Shown: piece by piece, positions 8,258 to 16,352 of the stretch | How the letters are laid out: every line of letters starts with the position of its first letter | Numbering within the stretch: position 1 is the stretch's first letter | From: Blastococcus sp. CPCC 205250 | GTDB taxonomy: Bacteria > Actinomycetota > Actinomycetes > Mycobacteriales > Geodermatophilaceae | Direction: 5' to 3' | Length of the DNA: 64,000 bases | Assembly (NCBI RefSeq): GCF_019799925.1 | Contig: NZ_JABGCG010000005.1 | Coordinates: forward strand, 168,318 to 232,317 | Program-made: the position numbers and the translations under genes | The notes under the pieces: generated by a model | The model's input: only the letters and a program-made list of their open reading frames with translations | What the model was told of the DNA's origin: nothing | Databases searched by the model: none

Positions 8258-9571
8258 TCAGAAGAGGTCGCGGTACCGGGCCGCCGACTGCGGGAGGCGG
8301 CCACCGCCGAAGAGCCGGTAGTCGTCGCCGTGCATGTCGACGTTGAACTGGACCTCGTAGAGGAGCTGACCGGGTCCTCCCCCGGCGTTCGCCGCGAAGA
8401 AGTCGTGCATCCCCTGGATGAAGGCGGGCGAGTCGCTCGAGCTGGCCTTGCCCGACCACTCCGGCACCGCCAGCGGGAGCCCGACGCTGCGCGCGAAGTC
8501 GAGGTGGGTCTGCAGGCCCTTGGGCGCGCCGTAGGAGTCGGTCTGTCGCAGCGACGCAGCCCAGTCCGCGGCGCTGGTCACGTTCGGGTACTGGTTGTAG
8601 TAGTCCACGCCCATGACGTCGACGGCGTCCGCGCCCGGGAACGTCCTGCGCCAGTCGAGGCCGGTCCCCACGCTCTCGCGGTTGACGCAGAAGACCAGCC
8701 GGGCGGCCGGGAAGATCTCCTGCTGCAACGCCCGGAAGCGGCGCCACGCGGCGATGAAGTCGGTCTCCTCGCCGGCGGACACCGACCACGGGTACCAGTT
8801 GCTGTTCATCTCGTGGGCGAACCGGATGTAGACCGTGCCCGGCCGGGCGCCCCAGGCGGCGCGCATGTTCTGCAGCGACTGCCGCCACCGCGCGTCGTAG
8901 GCGCCGCCCGCGGCCGAGCGCCACGACTCCTCGGCGCTGATGGCCCCGATCGCGATGTCGATCGACCCGGTCCAGGCGCCGAACTCCTGCCCCGGGTCCA
9001 GCGACCACAGCTCCACCTGGCCGACGTTGCTGTCGGCCCACGTTCCGGCGATGGGGACGGTGCTGCCGCGCCAGGCGGCGAACTGGCCGGAGGCGACCCC
9101 GGTGCCCGAGGCCCCCGACAGCCACGTGCCCGACGGGACGGCCGCGGCGCGCGGCGCGGCCGCGGCCGCGGCCGCGGCTGCCGGCGGCGGCGGCGGGGTC
9201 GCGGAGCTCGTGACCGGTGCCCCCTCCTGTCCGGCGGGGGCCGGGGCGACGGACGTCGGCCCGCCGGACTCCGTCGGGGCTCCCGCGGCGTCCTCCGGCG
9301 CGGCCAGCGCCGTGCCGATCGCCGCCGGGTCCTCCACGGGGACCGGTGCGGCACTGCTCGGGGCCACGGCGGTCACCTCCGCGCGAGCGGTCGCCTGCTC
9401 CGCCGCCGTCACGCCCTGCTCCCCCGGCCCAGCGGCGCCGGCTGCGCCGGCGGCGCCGGCGGCGTCCAGGGTCTTGCACCCCGCGGCGGGGAACAGCACC
9501 GCGGCGGCGGCCAGGCCGGCGAGGAGCCTGCGGCCCCGGAGAGCCCGGCGGGGAAGACGGGAGGAGGACAT
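8258..9571 (-). CDS. GH26-like glycoside hydrolase, predicted lipoprotein
   Basis: 437 residues from ATG 9571. The signal peptide (RRLLAGLAAAAVLFPAAGC) ends in a lipobox Cys, so the mature protein should be lipid-anchored outside. A long low-complexity Ala/Pro/Val/Glu linker follows, including an (Ala)10 run encoded near 9150-9180. The GH26-like barrel has IRFAHEMNSNWYPW (acid/base Glu), VDVMGVDYYNQYPN and AVPEWSGKAS (nucleophile Glu). It is strongly similar to 6041-7111 over the barrel but differs in how it is tethered. It is divergent from the glycosyltransferase gene at 9890. Confidence 0.82.
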   Translation of the reverse strand: MSSSRLPRRALRGRRLLAGLAAAAVLFPAAGCKTLDAAGAAGAAGAAGPGEQGVTAAEQATARAEVTAVAPSSAAPVPVEDPAAIGTALAAPEDAAGAPTESGGPTSVAPAPAGQEGAPVTSSATPPPPPAAAAAAAAAPRAAAVPSGTWLSGASGTGVASGQFAAWRGSTVPIAGTWADSNVGQVELWSLDPGQEFGAWTGSIDIAIGAISAEESWRSAAGGAYDARWRQSLQNMRAAWGARPGTVYIRFAHEMNSNWYPWSVSAGEETDFIAAWRRFRALQQEIFPAARLVFCVNRESVGTGLDWRRTFPGADAVDVMGVDYYNQYPNVTSAADWAASLRQTDSYGAPKGLQTHLDFARSVGLPLAVPEWSGKASSSDSPAFIQGMHDFFAANAGGGPGQLLYEVQFNVDMHGDDYRLFGGGRLPQSAARYRDLF

Positions 9572-9889
9572 GGAGGGGATCCCTTTCGGTCTGCGGTGGT
9601 GCTCAGGCCGCAGCGCGGGATCTCGTCCGTGACGAATCGTCCCCTGCACACAGCGACTGGCCAATTACAGACCGCAGGCGGTCGGATCGGAACCCCCTGG
9701 AGTTACAAAGTTGTGATCCGGCGCCCCGGGGCGAGCGCCCGGGACCGGCCTGAGCAGTGCGGACGTCCCCGGTGGCGACGCCGTTGTGGCGGAGGGCACA
9801 CCGCCGCGCTCCCCGGTCGACGTGCGCCGGGGCCTGCGGTCGGCAGCCCCGCTACCTTGCGCGTTCAGACTGCGAGCGGAGGCCCCATC
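9572..9889. promoter_or_regulatory. Divergent intergenic region between GH26 lipoprotein and glycosyltransferase
   Basis: 318 bases with no gene recognised. AT-richer patches (CCAATTACAG near 9661 and GAGTTACAAAGTTGTGATCC near 9702) are the likely promoter area for the minus-strand lipoprotein. TACCTT at 9853-9858 is a possible -10 for the plus-strand operon. Bases 9631-9660 resemble 23131-23160, upstream of another secreted enzyme gene (about 22 of 30 bases), so a shared regulatory element is possible. Confidence 0.35.
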
Positions 9890-11041
9890 GTGCACAGCAT
9901 CGTCGTCGCCAAGTTCGTGCCCTGGCCGCCGAACAGCGGTGACAAGCGCCGGACGCTCGGGATCGTCCGTGCGCTGCGCCGCCAGGGGCCCGTCACGCTG
10001 TGCGCCTTCGAGGGGCCCGACGAGGACGCCGCCCCGCTGCGGGCGGAGGGCATCGACGTGCGCTCGGTCCCGCTCCGCCGCCGTCCGGCGGACCTCGTGC
10101 GCTCCCTGCTGCGCAGCCGGTCGCTCACCGCCGCCCGCTTCTGGGACCGGGACCTGGCGTCGGTGGTCACCGGCGCGGCCACGTCCGACGCCGACGTCCT
10201 CGTGGTCGAGCACGTCCAGCTGCTGGACTACGCCCGGGGCTCGACGGCGGGCCTGCGGGTCCTGGACATGCACAACGTCGAGTCCCTGCTCATGACCCGG
10301 ATGGCCGCCGCCGCCCGGGGCCCGCGGCGCCCCGTCTTCGCGGCCGAGGCGCGGGCCCTGCGTGCACTGGAGCGCCGGGCCGCGGACGTGGACGTCGTCG
10401 CCGTGGTCAGCGAGACCGACCGGGTCGCGCTGCGGGAGGTCGTCGACCACGACCGCGTCGTCGTCGTCCCCAACGCCTGGGACGAGCCGCGCCCCCTGCC
10501 CCCCGCGGAGGACCCGGTCGTCAGCTTCGTCGCCCTGCTGTCCTGGTCGCCCAACGTGCAGGCGGCCACGTGGTTCACCGAGCGGGTGTGGCCGCGGGTG
10601 GTCGACCGTCTCCCGGCCGCGCGGCTGCAGCTCGTCGGCCGGAACCCGAGCGCCGAGGTCCGGGCGCTGGCCGGTCCGTCCGTCGAGGTGACCGGGTCGG
10701 TGCCCGACCTCGACCCCTGGTACGCCCGCACCCGGGTCAGCGTGGCTCCCCTGCTGGCCGGCGGTGGGTCGCGGCTGAAGATCCTGGAGTCGCTGGCCGC
10801 CGGGCGCCCCGTCGTCGCCACCACCATCGGGGTGGAGGGCCTGGAGGACCTGATCGGCCGCGGCGTGGTCGTGGCCGACGAGCCCGAGGCCATGGCCGAC
10901 GCACTCGTCGACCTGCTGGTCGACGCCACGGCCAGCGCCGAGCTGGGCCGGCGCGGGGCCGAGGCGGTCGCGGCCGACCACAGCTGGGCCGCGGCGGTGC
11001 GCCCGCTGCTCGCCGAACTGCCGCCCGCGGCAGGGGACTGA
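9890..11041 (+). CDS. Glycosyltransferase, GT4-like
   Basis: 383 residues from GTG 9890 with RBS GCGGAGG. The N-terminus KFVPWPPNSGDKRR matches the family of sugar transferases related to the PEP-CTERM/EpsH1-associated group. The C-terminal Rossmann domain has LLAGGGSRLKILESLAAGRP, the nucleotide-sugar binding E-x7-E-like region. The GT-B enzyme would add one sugar to a lipid-linked repeat unit at the cytoplasmic face; donor and acceptor cannot be told from sequence. It opens a five-gene plus-strand run ending near 15166, with a 78-base gap before the next gene. Confidence 0.85.
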   Translation: MHSIVVAKFVPWPPNSGDKRRTLGIVRALRRQGPVTLCAFEGPDEDAAPLRAEGIDVRSVPLRRRPADLVRSLLRSRSLTAARFWDRDLASVVTGAATSDADVLVVEHVQLLDYARGSTAGLRVLDMHNVESLLMTRMAAAARGPRRPVFAAEARALRALERRAADVDVVAVVSETDRVALREVVDHDRVVVVPNAWDEPRPLPPAEDPVVSFVALLSWSPNVQAATWFTERVWPRVVDRLPAARLQLVGRNPSAEVRALAGPSVEVTGSVPDLDPWYARTRVSVAPLLAGGGSRLKILESLAAGRPVVATTIGVEGLEDLIGRGVVVADEPEAMADALVDLLVDATASAELGRRGAEAVAADHSWAAAVRPLLAELPPAAGD

Positions 11042-11088
11042 CCCGGGGCCGGGGGCGCATCTCACAGGGCGCTGCCCGGCGCCGCCGG

Positions 11089-11094
11089 TAACCT
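11089..11094 (+). promoter_or_regulatory. Candidate -10 box (TAACCT) for the GT2-Wzz-Wzy operon
   Basis: TAACCT lies 26 bases upstream of ATG 11120, with a strong Shine-Dalgarno GAGGAGG at 11111-11117 in between. This suggests that 11120-14246 can be transcribed apart from the upstream glycosyltransferase. No clear -35. Confidence 0.35.
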
Positions 11095-11119
11095 CGGGGG
11101 TTCCGGCCCGAGGAGGACC

Positions 11120-12127
11120 ATGACGACCGACGCCCCGGCAGGTGTCCCGACCACGCCCGTGCGCGTCTCGATCATCGCTCCCGTGCGCAACGAACGCCAC
11201 AACATGCCCCGTGTCCTGGACATGATCGCGGCGCAGACCCTGCGTCCCGACGAGGTCGTGTTCGCCGACGGCATGTCCGACGACGGCACCCGGCAGTTCC
11301 TCTCCACGGCCGCGGACGGCGCGCTGACCGTCCGCGTCGTCGACAACCCCGACCGGATCGTCCCGGCGGGGCTGAACCGCGCGCTCGAGGCGTGCACGGG
11401 CGACGTGGTGGCGCGGATGGACGCCCACGCCCAGTACGCGCCGGACTACCTCGAGCGGGTCGTCGGGTTCCTCGTCGAGCACCCCGAGGTCGACGGCGTC
11501 GGCGGCGCGATGGCCACCGCGGGCCGCGGCGCGTGGGGCCGCGCGATCGCCGCCACGCTGTCCCGCCCCTTCGGGCTCGGCGGCGCCCGCCACCGCGTGG
11601 GCGGGGACGCCGGCCCGATCCAGCACGTCTTCTCCGGGTGCTACCGCCGGTCCGCCCTCACCGCGGCCGGCGGCTGGGACGAGCGCTTCGCCGCGAACGA
11701 GGACTTCGAGGCCGACCTGCGCATCGCCGAGGCCGGCGGGGCGGTCTGGCTGCACCCCGGGGCGACGTCGACCTGGTTCGTGCGCGAGTCCCTGCCCGCG
11801 CTGGCGAAGCAGATGTGGCGCTACGGCTACTACAAGGCGCTGACGCTGCGCCTGCACCCGGACTCCATGCGGCCGCGGCAGCTGGTGCCCCCGGCGCTGG
11901 TGGCCGGCCTGGTCCTCGTCTCGGTGGCGCGCCCGCGGGCCGGCGCCGCCCTCACGGCCGCGTACGCGACCGCGGCCGGTGTGCTGGGCGCGCGGGCCGC
12001 CGCGACCGACGGGGCCGCGCCGTGGCGTGGCGCCCTCGTCCCGCCGGTCGTGCACCTGTGCTGGGGCGCCGGCCTGCTGGCGGGCGCCGCCCGGTTCGCC
12101 CGTGTCCCGACGGGCGGACGCGCATGA
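11120..12127 (+). CDS. Glycosyltransferase family 2, ExoA-like
   Basis: 335 residues. The GT-A fold shows VSIIAPVRNERHNMPRVLD at the start, VFADGMSDDGTR, the metal-binding region VARMDAHAQY (DxD-like), and the catalytic region FAANEDFEADLRI. The arrangement is that of ExoA-type succinoglycan beta-glycosyltransferases. The last 80 residues are hydrophobic (two or three helices), tying the enzyme to the membrane. Its stop overlaps the following Wzz start as ATGA, so the two are translationally coupled. Strong RBS and ATG at 11120. Confidence 0.9.
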   Translation: MTTDAPAGVPTTPVRVSIIAPVRNERHNMPRVLDMIAAQTLRPDEVVFADGMSDDGTRQFLSTAADGALTVRVVDNPDRIVPAGLNRALEACTGDVVARMDAHAQYAPDYLERVVGFLVEHPEVDGVGGAMATAGRGAWGRAIAATLSRPFGLGGARHRVGGDAGPIQHVFSGCYRRSALTAAGGWDERFAANEDFEADLRIAEAGGAVWLHPGATSTWFVRESLPALAKQMWRYGYYKALTLRLHPDSMRPRQLVPPALVAGLVLVSVARPRAGAALTAAYATAAGVLGARAAATDGAAPWRGALVPPVVHLCWGAGLLAGAARFARVPTGGRA

Positions 12128-12999
12128 GCTCGCCCGTGGACGGCCCCCGCCCCGACCTCCTCACGGCGCTGCGTCAGCGCTGGCTGCTGGTGCTGCTGCT
12201 CGCCGTCGCCGGTGCCCTGCTCCTCGGGGGCGCGCAGCTGCTGCGGCCGGACGTCTACACCAGCTCGGCCGACGTGGTCTGGCGGGCCAACGGCGGCCAG
12301 GTCCTGCCGGAGCTGCCCGTGGCCGACGACGGCGACCCCGTGCGCTCGCTCAGCACGGAGGCCGCGGTCGTCGTCGGTGACCAGGTCATGGAGGTCGCCG
12401 CCCGGACGGCGGACGTCGCGGCCGACGACCTCCGCGAGGCCACGACGGTGGAGGTCCAGGAGAGCAGCAACGTCCTGGTCATCTCGGTCACGGCCGACTC
12501 GGCCGAAGAAGCCCGTGACCGGGCGGCGGCGGTCGCCGACGCCTACGTGACCGGCAACCGCGAGCGGGGAACGGCCTCGCTGACCGCCCAGGCCGACGCG
12601 CTCCAGCAGCAGATCGACACGCTCACCCGCCAGCTCGACGACATCGCCGCGCAGGAGGCGCGCATCCTCGACCTCCCGGGCGGCGTGCTCGACCCCACGA
12701 CGGGGGTGCGCCGCGACGCGCTGGTCGAGCAGCTGGCCGAGGCCAGCCAGCGCCAGAACGAGCTGCGCACCTCGGCCGCGCTGTACACCGGCCAGGCCGA
12801 CGTCATCTCCGGCGCCGCGCTGCCGGATGCGCCGTCCTCGCGGTCCCTCCCGGTGGCAACTGCCCTGGGCGGCGCGCTCGGGCTGCTCGTGGGCGTCCTG
12901 CTCGCGATCGCGCTGGGCCGGCGGGGGCCGCGCCGCACCTCCCGCCCCGAGCTCGCCGGTCCGCCCGCCGACGCCCCGCCGGATCGGCGCTCGGCATGA
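12124..12999 (+). CDS. Wzz-like chain-length protein
   Basis: 291 residues from ATG 12124. There is an N-terminal helix (WLLVLLLAVAGALLLGGAQLL), a periplasmic domain with the alpha-helical stretch LQQQIDTLTRQLDDIAAQE, the PSSRSLPVA motif and a C-terminal helix (ALGGALGLLVGVLLAIALG). There is no kinase domain. It is a paralogue of the protein at 3913-4782. Both ends overlap neighbours by ATGA, so GT2, Wzz and Wzy are made in fixed proportion. It probably controls chain length of the polymer made by the next gene. Confidence 0.85.
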   Translation: MSSPVDGPRPDLLTALRQRWLLVLLLAVAGALLLGGAQLLRPDVYTSSADVVWRANGGQVLPELPVADDGDPVRSLSTEAAVVVGDQVMEVAARTADVAADDLREATTVEVQESSNVLVISVTADSAEEARDRAAAVADAYVTGNRERGTASLTAQADALQQQIDTLTRQLDDIAAQEARILDLPGGVLDPTTGVRRDALVEQLAEASQRQNELRTSAALYTGQADVISGAALPDAPSSRSLPVATALGGALGLLVGVLLAIALGRRGPRRTSRPELAGPPADAPPDRRSA

Positions 13000-14246
13000 C
13001 CGACCCGGCGGTCCGCCGCAGCCGCCGGGTCGTCGTCGTGCTCCTGGCGGTCACGCTGCTCACCCAGCGGCTGGCGATCCCGCTCGGTGAGGACCAGCTC
13101 CCGCTGTCCCTGCCCCTGGTGATCGGCGTCCTCGGGTTCGGGCTGCTCACCGGCGCGCTGCGCATCGACCCCCAGGGACTGCGGCTGTACGCGCTGGCGA
13201 TGGGGGCCGCGGCGGCCTGCACGCTCGCGGTGCTCGTCCTGGGTGGGGTGCCGTCGCTGCTGTCGCTCAGCTTCCTGCTGGCCATCTACACCGTCGCCGT
13301 CGTGCGCACCCCGGTGGCACCGGAGTCCGTCGCCGACACCGCGCACCGCGCCTACCTGGCGATCATGACCGGGGCCGCCGCGGTCAGCGTCGGACAGTTC
13401 GTCGTCCAGTACCTGGGCGTCCCCTACGAGGACCTCCTGGCCCGCGTCGTCCCCGCGCAGTTCCTGCAGCAGGGGTACGCCACGGGGGACCCGCTGGTCT
13501 ACGGGTCGCCGCTGCACCGCACCAACGCCGTGCTGTTCCTCGAGCCGTCCTTCCTGGGCTACTTCCTGGGGATCGCGATCGTGATGGCGCTGGCCCGCCG
13601 CTCCTCCCCCTGGCGGGTGCTGCTGCTGGTCGCCGGCGCCATCCCCCCGCTGGCCGGCAACGCCGTCGTCGTCGTCCTGGCCGGGGTCGCCGTCCTGGCG
13701 GCGGGACCGCTCCGCAGCCGGCTGCGCGCGCTGGTGCCGACCCTCGCCGTCGTCCTCGTCGTGGTGCTGGCCACCCCGCTCGGCGACCTGTACTTCGAGC
13801 GCAGCACGGAGATCTCCGGCGACGGCAACAGCACCACGCTGCGCCTGATCGACCCCTACGAGATCCTGCTGCCCGCGTGGGTGTCCACGCCGGAGTCCGT
13901 CCTCGTGGGGCAGGGGGCGGGCGTGGCCACGACGGTGATCGACACGACCACCGAGGAGGCCGTGATCACCCCGGTCGTCCCCAAGCTCCTCCTCGAGTAC
14001 GGCGTCCTGGGCGCGGTGCCGCTGCTGCTGTTCCTCGGCTGGGCCGTGGCCGGTGGTCTGCGCGGCCGTCCGTGGGCGCTGGGCCTGGTCATCGGCTTCT
14101 TCGTGCTGAACGCGGCCCTGCTGCAGGTCACCTTCGCCGTCGGCACCATCCTCCTGGCCCGCCTGGTCCCGGCCCTGCCGCCGCAGGGCGACCGGCCGCC
14201 GGCGCAGCCGGTCACGCCGGCCCGGCCGATGGCCGTCCGGTCCTGA
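12996..14246 (+). CDS. O-antigen polymerase/ligase-like membrane protein (Wzy/WaaL type)
   Basis: 416 residues and about 11 membrane helices. Shares with the protein at 4779-6056 the segments LGVPYEDLLARVVP, TNAVLFLEPSFLGYF, PPLAGNAVVVVL, FERSTEIS and VVPKLLLEYGVLGAV. The family polymerises or ligates lipid-linked glycans on the outer face. The start ATG 12996 overlaps the Wzz stop. The pair-wise duplication of Wzz and Wzy suggests two related but separate polymer systems, or an expanded one. Confidence 0.82.
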   Translation: MTDPAVRRSRRVVVVLLAVTLLTQRLAIPLGEDQLPLSLPLVIGVLGFGLLTGALRIDPQGLRLYALAMGAAAACTLAVLVLGGVPSLLSLSFLLAIYTVAVVRTPVAPESVADTAHRAYLAIMTGAAAVSVGQFVVQYLGVPYEDLLARVVPAQFLQQGYATGDPLVYGSPLHRTNAVLFLEPSFLGYFLGIAIVMALARRSSPWRVLLLVAGAIPPLAGNAVVVVLAGVAVLAAGPLRSRLRALVPTLAVVLVVVLATPLGDLYFERSTEISGDGNSTTLRLIDPYEILLPAWVSTPESVLVGQGAGVATTVIDTTTEEAVITPVVPKLLLEYGVLGAVPLLLFLGWAVAGGLRGRPWALGLVIGFFVLNAALLQVTFAVGTILLARLVPALPPQGDRPPAQPVTPARPMAVRS

Positions 14247-14263
14247 CCCGCCTGCAGCGCGGT

Positions 14264-14269
14264 TAGGGT
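14264..14269 (+). promoter_or_regulatory. -10 box (TAGGGT) for a leaderless gene at 14276
   Basis: TAGGGT is followed by six bases and then GTG 14276, placing the transcription start on the start codon. A weak -35 candidate, CCTGAC, lies at about 14242-14247 with a 16-base spacer. No Shine-Dalgarno precedes the GTG. This would give the last gene of the run its own promoter. Confidence 0.45.
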
Positions 14270-14275
14270 CGAGTC

Positions 14276-15166
14276 GTGCGCCTCCACGTCCTCTACCGGA
14301 CACATCCGGGGTCGAACGGGAAGTCCCGTCCGTCCTGGTACGACCGGCGCACCGCGTGGGACTCCCTGGAGGCGGCCCTGGCGCGGGTGGACGACGCCAC
14401 GGTCACCGTGGTCGCCGACGGCGGCCTGCCCCGTGAGCTCGAGGGCGTGATCGGCCCGGAGCACCGGCAGGTGACCATGCGCGGCGGGATGGCGTCGAGC
14501 AGCTTCCGCCGCGCCCTGGCGATCGGCCGGGACCTGTCCCGCACCGAGCCCGAGGACACCCTGTTCTGGTTCGCCGAGGACGACTACCTGTACCGGCCCG
14601 ACGCCATGACGGCCCTCCTGGCCGCGGCTGCGGCCGTCCCCGGTGCCGACTACCTGACGCTGTTCACGCCGGACGACACCGCCTGGCACCGCACGCACCC
14701 GAGCCAGCCCGACCACCCGGTGCCGCCCCTGGACGGCGGCACCGTCGAGGCGGCGGGCCACCGGTGGCGGCGCATCCCGAAGACCACCTCGACCTTCGGC
14801 GTCCGCTCGGCGGCACTGCGGGCCGACCGGTGGCTGCTGGACCTGGGCAGCCGGGTCGGCGCCCCCTTCGACATGGCGACGTGGCACGCCCTCCAGGGGC
14901 TCCAGCCGTTCCCCTGGCGGCACCTGCTGTCCGACCTCGACCCGGCCCTCAGCCGCCGGGGTGCGGCGAAGGTGGTGGCCAAGCCGGTGATGCGGGCCGT
15001 GCTGAACACCACCCGCCTCGCCGGGACGCCGCGGGTGCTGGTCGCACCGGTCGACGACCTGGCCGTGCACATGGAACTCGACCAGCTCTCGGCGCGGACC
15101 GACTGGGCGGCGGTCGCCCGGGCCACCGAGGAGGCGGTCGGGCGCTCCCGCGCCACCGGCGCCTGA
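14276..15166 (+). CDS. Putative GT-A-like glycosyltransferase of unknown specificity
   Basis: 296 residues from GTG 14276. No family was recognised with certainty. FWFAEDDYLYRPDAM (about residue 100) looks like the acidic metal/nucleotide site of GT-A enzymes, and the N-terminus (RLHVLYRTHPGSNGKSRPSW) is a short beta strand followed by a basic loop. WRRIPKTTSTFGVR and AAALRADRWLLDLG-like segments follow. There are no membrane helices. Its place after Wzy in a polysaccharide cluster supports a sugar-transfer role. It converges with the GT4 gene, eight bases apart. Confidence 0.6.
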   Translation: MRLHVLYRTHPGSNGKSRPSWYDRRTAWDSLEAALARVDDATVTVVADGGLPRELEGVIGPEHRQVTMRGGMASSSFRRALAIGRDLSRTEPEDTLFWFAEDDYLYRPDAMTALLAAAAAVPGADYLTLFTPDDTAWHRTHPSQPDHPVPPLDGGTVEAAGHRWRRIPKTTSTFGVRSAALRADRWLLDLGSRVGAPFDMATWHALQGLQPFPWRHLLSDLDPALSRRGAAKVVAKPVMRAVLNTTRLAGTPRVLVAPVDDLAVHMELDQLSARTDWAAVARATEEAVGRSRATGA

Positions 15167-15173
15167 GCGGACC

Positions 15174-16316
15174 TCAGACGGCGGCGGTGCGCGACCCGGC
15201 GAGCCGGGCGAAGAGCTGCTCGTAGCCGTCGACCATCCGCTCGGGGGTGAACGACCGCGCCAGTTCGCGTCCCCGCGTGGCCATCCGCTGCCGCGCGTCG
15301 TCGTCCTGCACCAGGTCGATCAGTGCCCGCCCGATGTGCTCGGAGGTCGCGAGCACCACGCGGGCGTCCACCCGGTCGGTGAGGTGGTCGGCACCGAAGC
15401 CGACCAGCGTGGTGACCGCGGCGAGGCCGAAGCACATCGCCTCCGGCAGTGCGAGGCCGAAGCCCTCCGACAGGGAGGGGAACAGGAAGACCTGGCTCTC
15501 GTTCATCAGCCGGATCTGCTCGGCCCGGCTCACGCGGGGCAGCACGGTGACCGCGTCCCGGTCCTCGGGCGCGAAGTGGCCGGCGATCTCCTCCTGGGAC
15601 TTGCCGGTCCCCCCGACCAGCAGGCGGGCGTCGGGCCGCACGGCGCGCAGCATCCGGAACGCCGCCGGGATGTACCACGCGCCCTTGCGGGTCTCCCACG
15701 TGCCGAACCAGAGGAGCTGGCCGGGCGCCCGCTGGTCCAGCGGTCGGATGTCCGCGCTCTCCGCCAGGTGCTCGGGGTGGACCGCGGCCGGGATGTAGGT
15801 GATCTCCCCCCGCGGCTTGAGCTGACCGAGGTCCCGCAGGTTCTGCACGACCGTCACGTCGGCCGCGGCCACGCCGCGGTACTCCCAGCGGTCGGCGAAC
15901 GGGGCGGTGACCAGCCGGTAGGCCGGCGAGGCGGGGAAGTGCCCCAGCCGGGCCTCGGCGAGGGTGACCCCGTGGTCGTAGATCGCGAGCCCGTGGACGT
16001 GGCTGACCAGGGCCGGGCGCGGGCCCGGGGTCGCCCGGAGCCGCTGGAACAGCGGGTAGGCCATCCCCGAGGAGCTCATGACCACGTCGTGGGCCTCGGG
16101 CCGCGCCCGGACGGCGGCCCGGCTGAGCCACTGGGGCATCGCGGTGCGCTCGACGAGCAGGCGGGGCAGCCGGCCGGCCGGGACGCCGTAGTCCTCCTGG
16201 TGCCGGACGTCGACCTCGTGCCCGCGCTCGGTGAGCTCGCGGGTGAGCAGGTGGTAGATGCGCGACGCGCCGCCGTCGGGGTCGTTCGGCGAGTGCGAGA
16301 GCAGCAGGATCTTCAT
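15174..16316 (-). CDS. Glycosyltransferase family 4
   Basis: 380 residues from ATG 16316, RBS GAGGAAC. GT-B fold: KILLLSHSPNDPDGGASRIY at the N-terminus (acceptor domain), LLWFGTWETRKGAWYI starting the donor domain, and FLFPSLSEGFGLALPEAMCFG with the GT4 E-x7-E motif. It adds one sugar to a lipid-linked intermediate in the cytoplasm. It is the last gene of a minus-strand unit beginning with the sugar transferase at 19157 and the flippase at 17627; the gap to the flippase is 36 bases. Confidence 0.9.
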   Translation of the reverse strand: MKILLLSHSPNDPDGGASRIYHLLTRELTERGHEVDVRHQEDYGVPAGRLPRLLVERTAMPQWLSRAAVRARPEAHDVVMSSSGMAYPLFQRLRATPGPRPALVSHVHGLAIYDHGVTLAEARLGHFPASPAYRLVTAPFADRWEYRGVAAADVTVVQNLRDLGQLKPRGEITYIPAAVHPEHLAESADIRPLDQRAPGQLLWFGTWETRKGAWYIPAAFRMLRAVRPDARLLVGGTGKSQEEIAGHFAPEDRDAVTVLPRVSRAEQIRLMNESQVFLFPSLSEGFGLALPEAMCFGLAAVTTLVGFGADHLTDRVDARVVLATSEHIGRALIDLVQDDDARQRMATRGRELARSFTPERMVDGYEQLFARLAGSRTAAV

Positions 16317-16352
16317 GGGTGTTCCTCGGGGAGCTGGTGGGTGGAGGGCGCC

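Noticed and set aside
9140..9185. Run of GCGGCC repeats that looks like a regulatory or unstable repeat
   Set aside because: It encodes the Ala-rich linker of the GH26 lipoprotein in frame; short and imperfect.
8141..9889. Upstream extension of the GT4 frame at 9890
   Set aside because: Antisense to the GH26 lipoprotein and without family motifs; a Shine-Dalgarno fixes the start at GTG 9890.
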